A DNA stretch of 64,000 nt from NCBI GenBank assembly GCA_946479035.1, contig CAMLDW010000002.1, forward strand, positions 1-64,000, read 5' to 3'. Origin of the DNA: an uncultured Chthonomonadaceae bacterium. Lineage in GTDB: Bacteria > Armatimonadota > Fimbriimonadia > Fimbriimonadales > Fimbriimonadaceae. Below the pieces are notes generated by a model that was not told where the DNA came from, searched no databases, and worked only from the letters and a program-made list of their open reading frames with translations. The number at the start of each line of letters is the position of its first letter. Positions within the stretch are counted from its first letter, which is position 1. Positions 63,904 through 64,000 of this stretch are shown in pieces. The translations under genes and the position numbers were made by a program.

Positions 63904-64000
63904 ATGGCTAAGAAACTAAGCAGTGCGGTCGGCGTGGACGTCGGCTGCCAAAGCATCAAGGTCGCAGAAATCAAGCTTGTGGGCGGCCAGCCCACCGTGA
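63904..64000 (+). CDS. pilM: Pilus assembly protein PilM (partial)
   Basis: The first 32 codons are visible before the window ends. MAKKLSSAVGVDVGCQSIKV followed by AEIKLVGGQPTV matches the actin-like PilM opening, where G-I/V-D-hydrophobic-G-x-x-S-hydrophobic-K forms the nucleotide-binding strand turn. PilM is a cytoplasmic protein that binds the PilN N-terminus and aligns the pilus motor with the envelope complex. pilN, pilO and pilQ probably follow outside the window. Confidence 0.8.
   Translation, partial: MAKKLSSAVGVDVGCQSIKVAEIKLVGGQPTV

Overview
The window is high-GC bacterial DNA, densely coded, with genes on both strands. The gene set suits a Gram-negative-type aerobic heterotroph: complex I, SUF iron-sulfur assembly, type IV pilus machinery with very large pseudopilin-like proteins, and families DUF4127, DUF4139 and DUF4434. 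My best guess is Armatimonadota (Fimbriimonadia-like). This rests on gene content and style, not on a marker-gene placement.

Layout. 1-1600: tail of an unidentified gene and sufB on the minus strand. 1756-11945: complex I genes nuoG-H-J-K-L-M-[UroD-like]-N; nuoI is absent from its usual place and nuoA-F are not here. 11942-13660: a sugar-phosphate isomerase/epimerase-like gene, then an exported thioredoxin-TPR gene whose first active-site cysteine codon is TGA, followed by a 15-bp imperfect hairpin. This is a candidate selenoprotein. 13919-15053: pcp, tRNA-Leu(UAA), rpmG and rpmF (largely lacking zinc-site cysteines). 15101-20013: two tandem exported DUF4139-like proteins and recN on the minus strand. 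20063-28242: CDF transporter, DoxX, oligoendopeptidase F, pyruvate kinase, an FtsB/DivIC-like protein, a hypothetical and an M14 metallopeptidase. 28243-30008: a compositionally different insert between two copies of the M14 gene's 3' end. 30123-35935: comM, DUF4127, ruvA, ruvB, DUF4434. 35956-37929: argS on the minus strand, with a replaced HIGH motif, an acidic insert and an in-frame palindromic element. 38142-63719: a large pilus locus, pilB-pilT-pilC-pilD, then a prepilin, two giant prepilin-like proteins, a giant PilX-like protein and two giant exported beta-propeller proteins of 1586 and 2303 aa. A new transcription unit starts at the end with pilM.

How it works together. The nuo genes encode the membrane arm and the G subunit of NADH dehydrogenase. 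The pilus locus supplies the extension and retraction ATPases, platform protein and prepilin peptidase, plus substrates that probably form a pilus or pseudopilus carrying large, possibly calcium-binding surface proteins. The remaining genes are housekeeping: recombination and repair, translation, peptide turnover and central metabolism.

Most notable signals: the TGA-for-Cys thioredoxin with its hairpin; the pilus locus with unusually large cargo; the insert flanked by duplicated gene ends; palindromic elements, one inside argS; the odd ArgS signature; and several starts where a TANNNT-like box lies 5-12 bases before the start codon without a Shine-Dalgarno sequence, suggesting leaderless transcripts.
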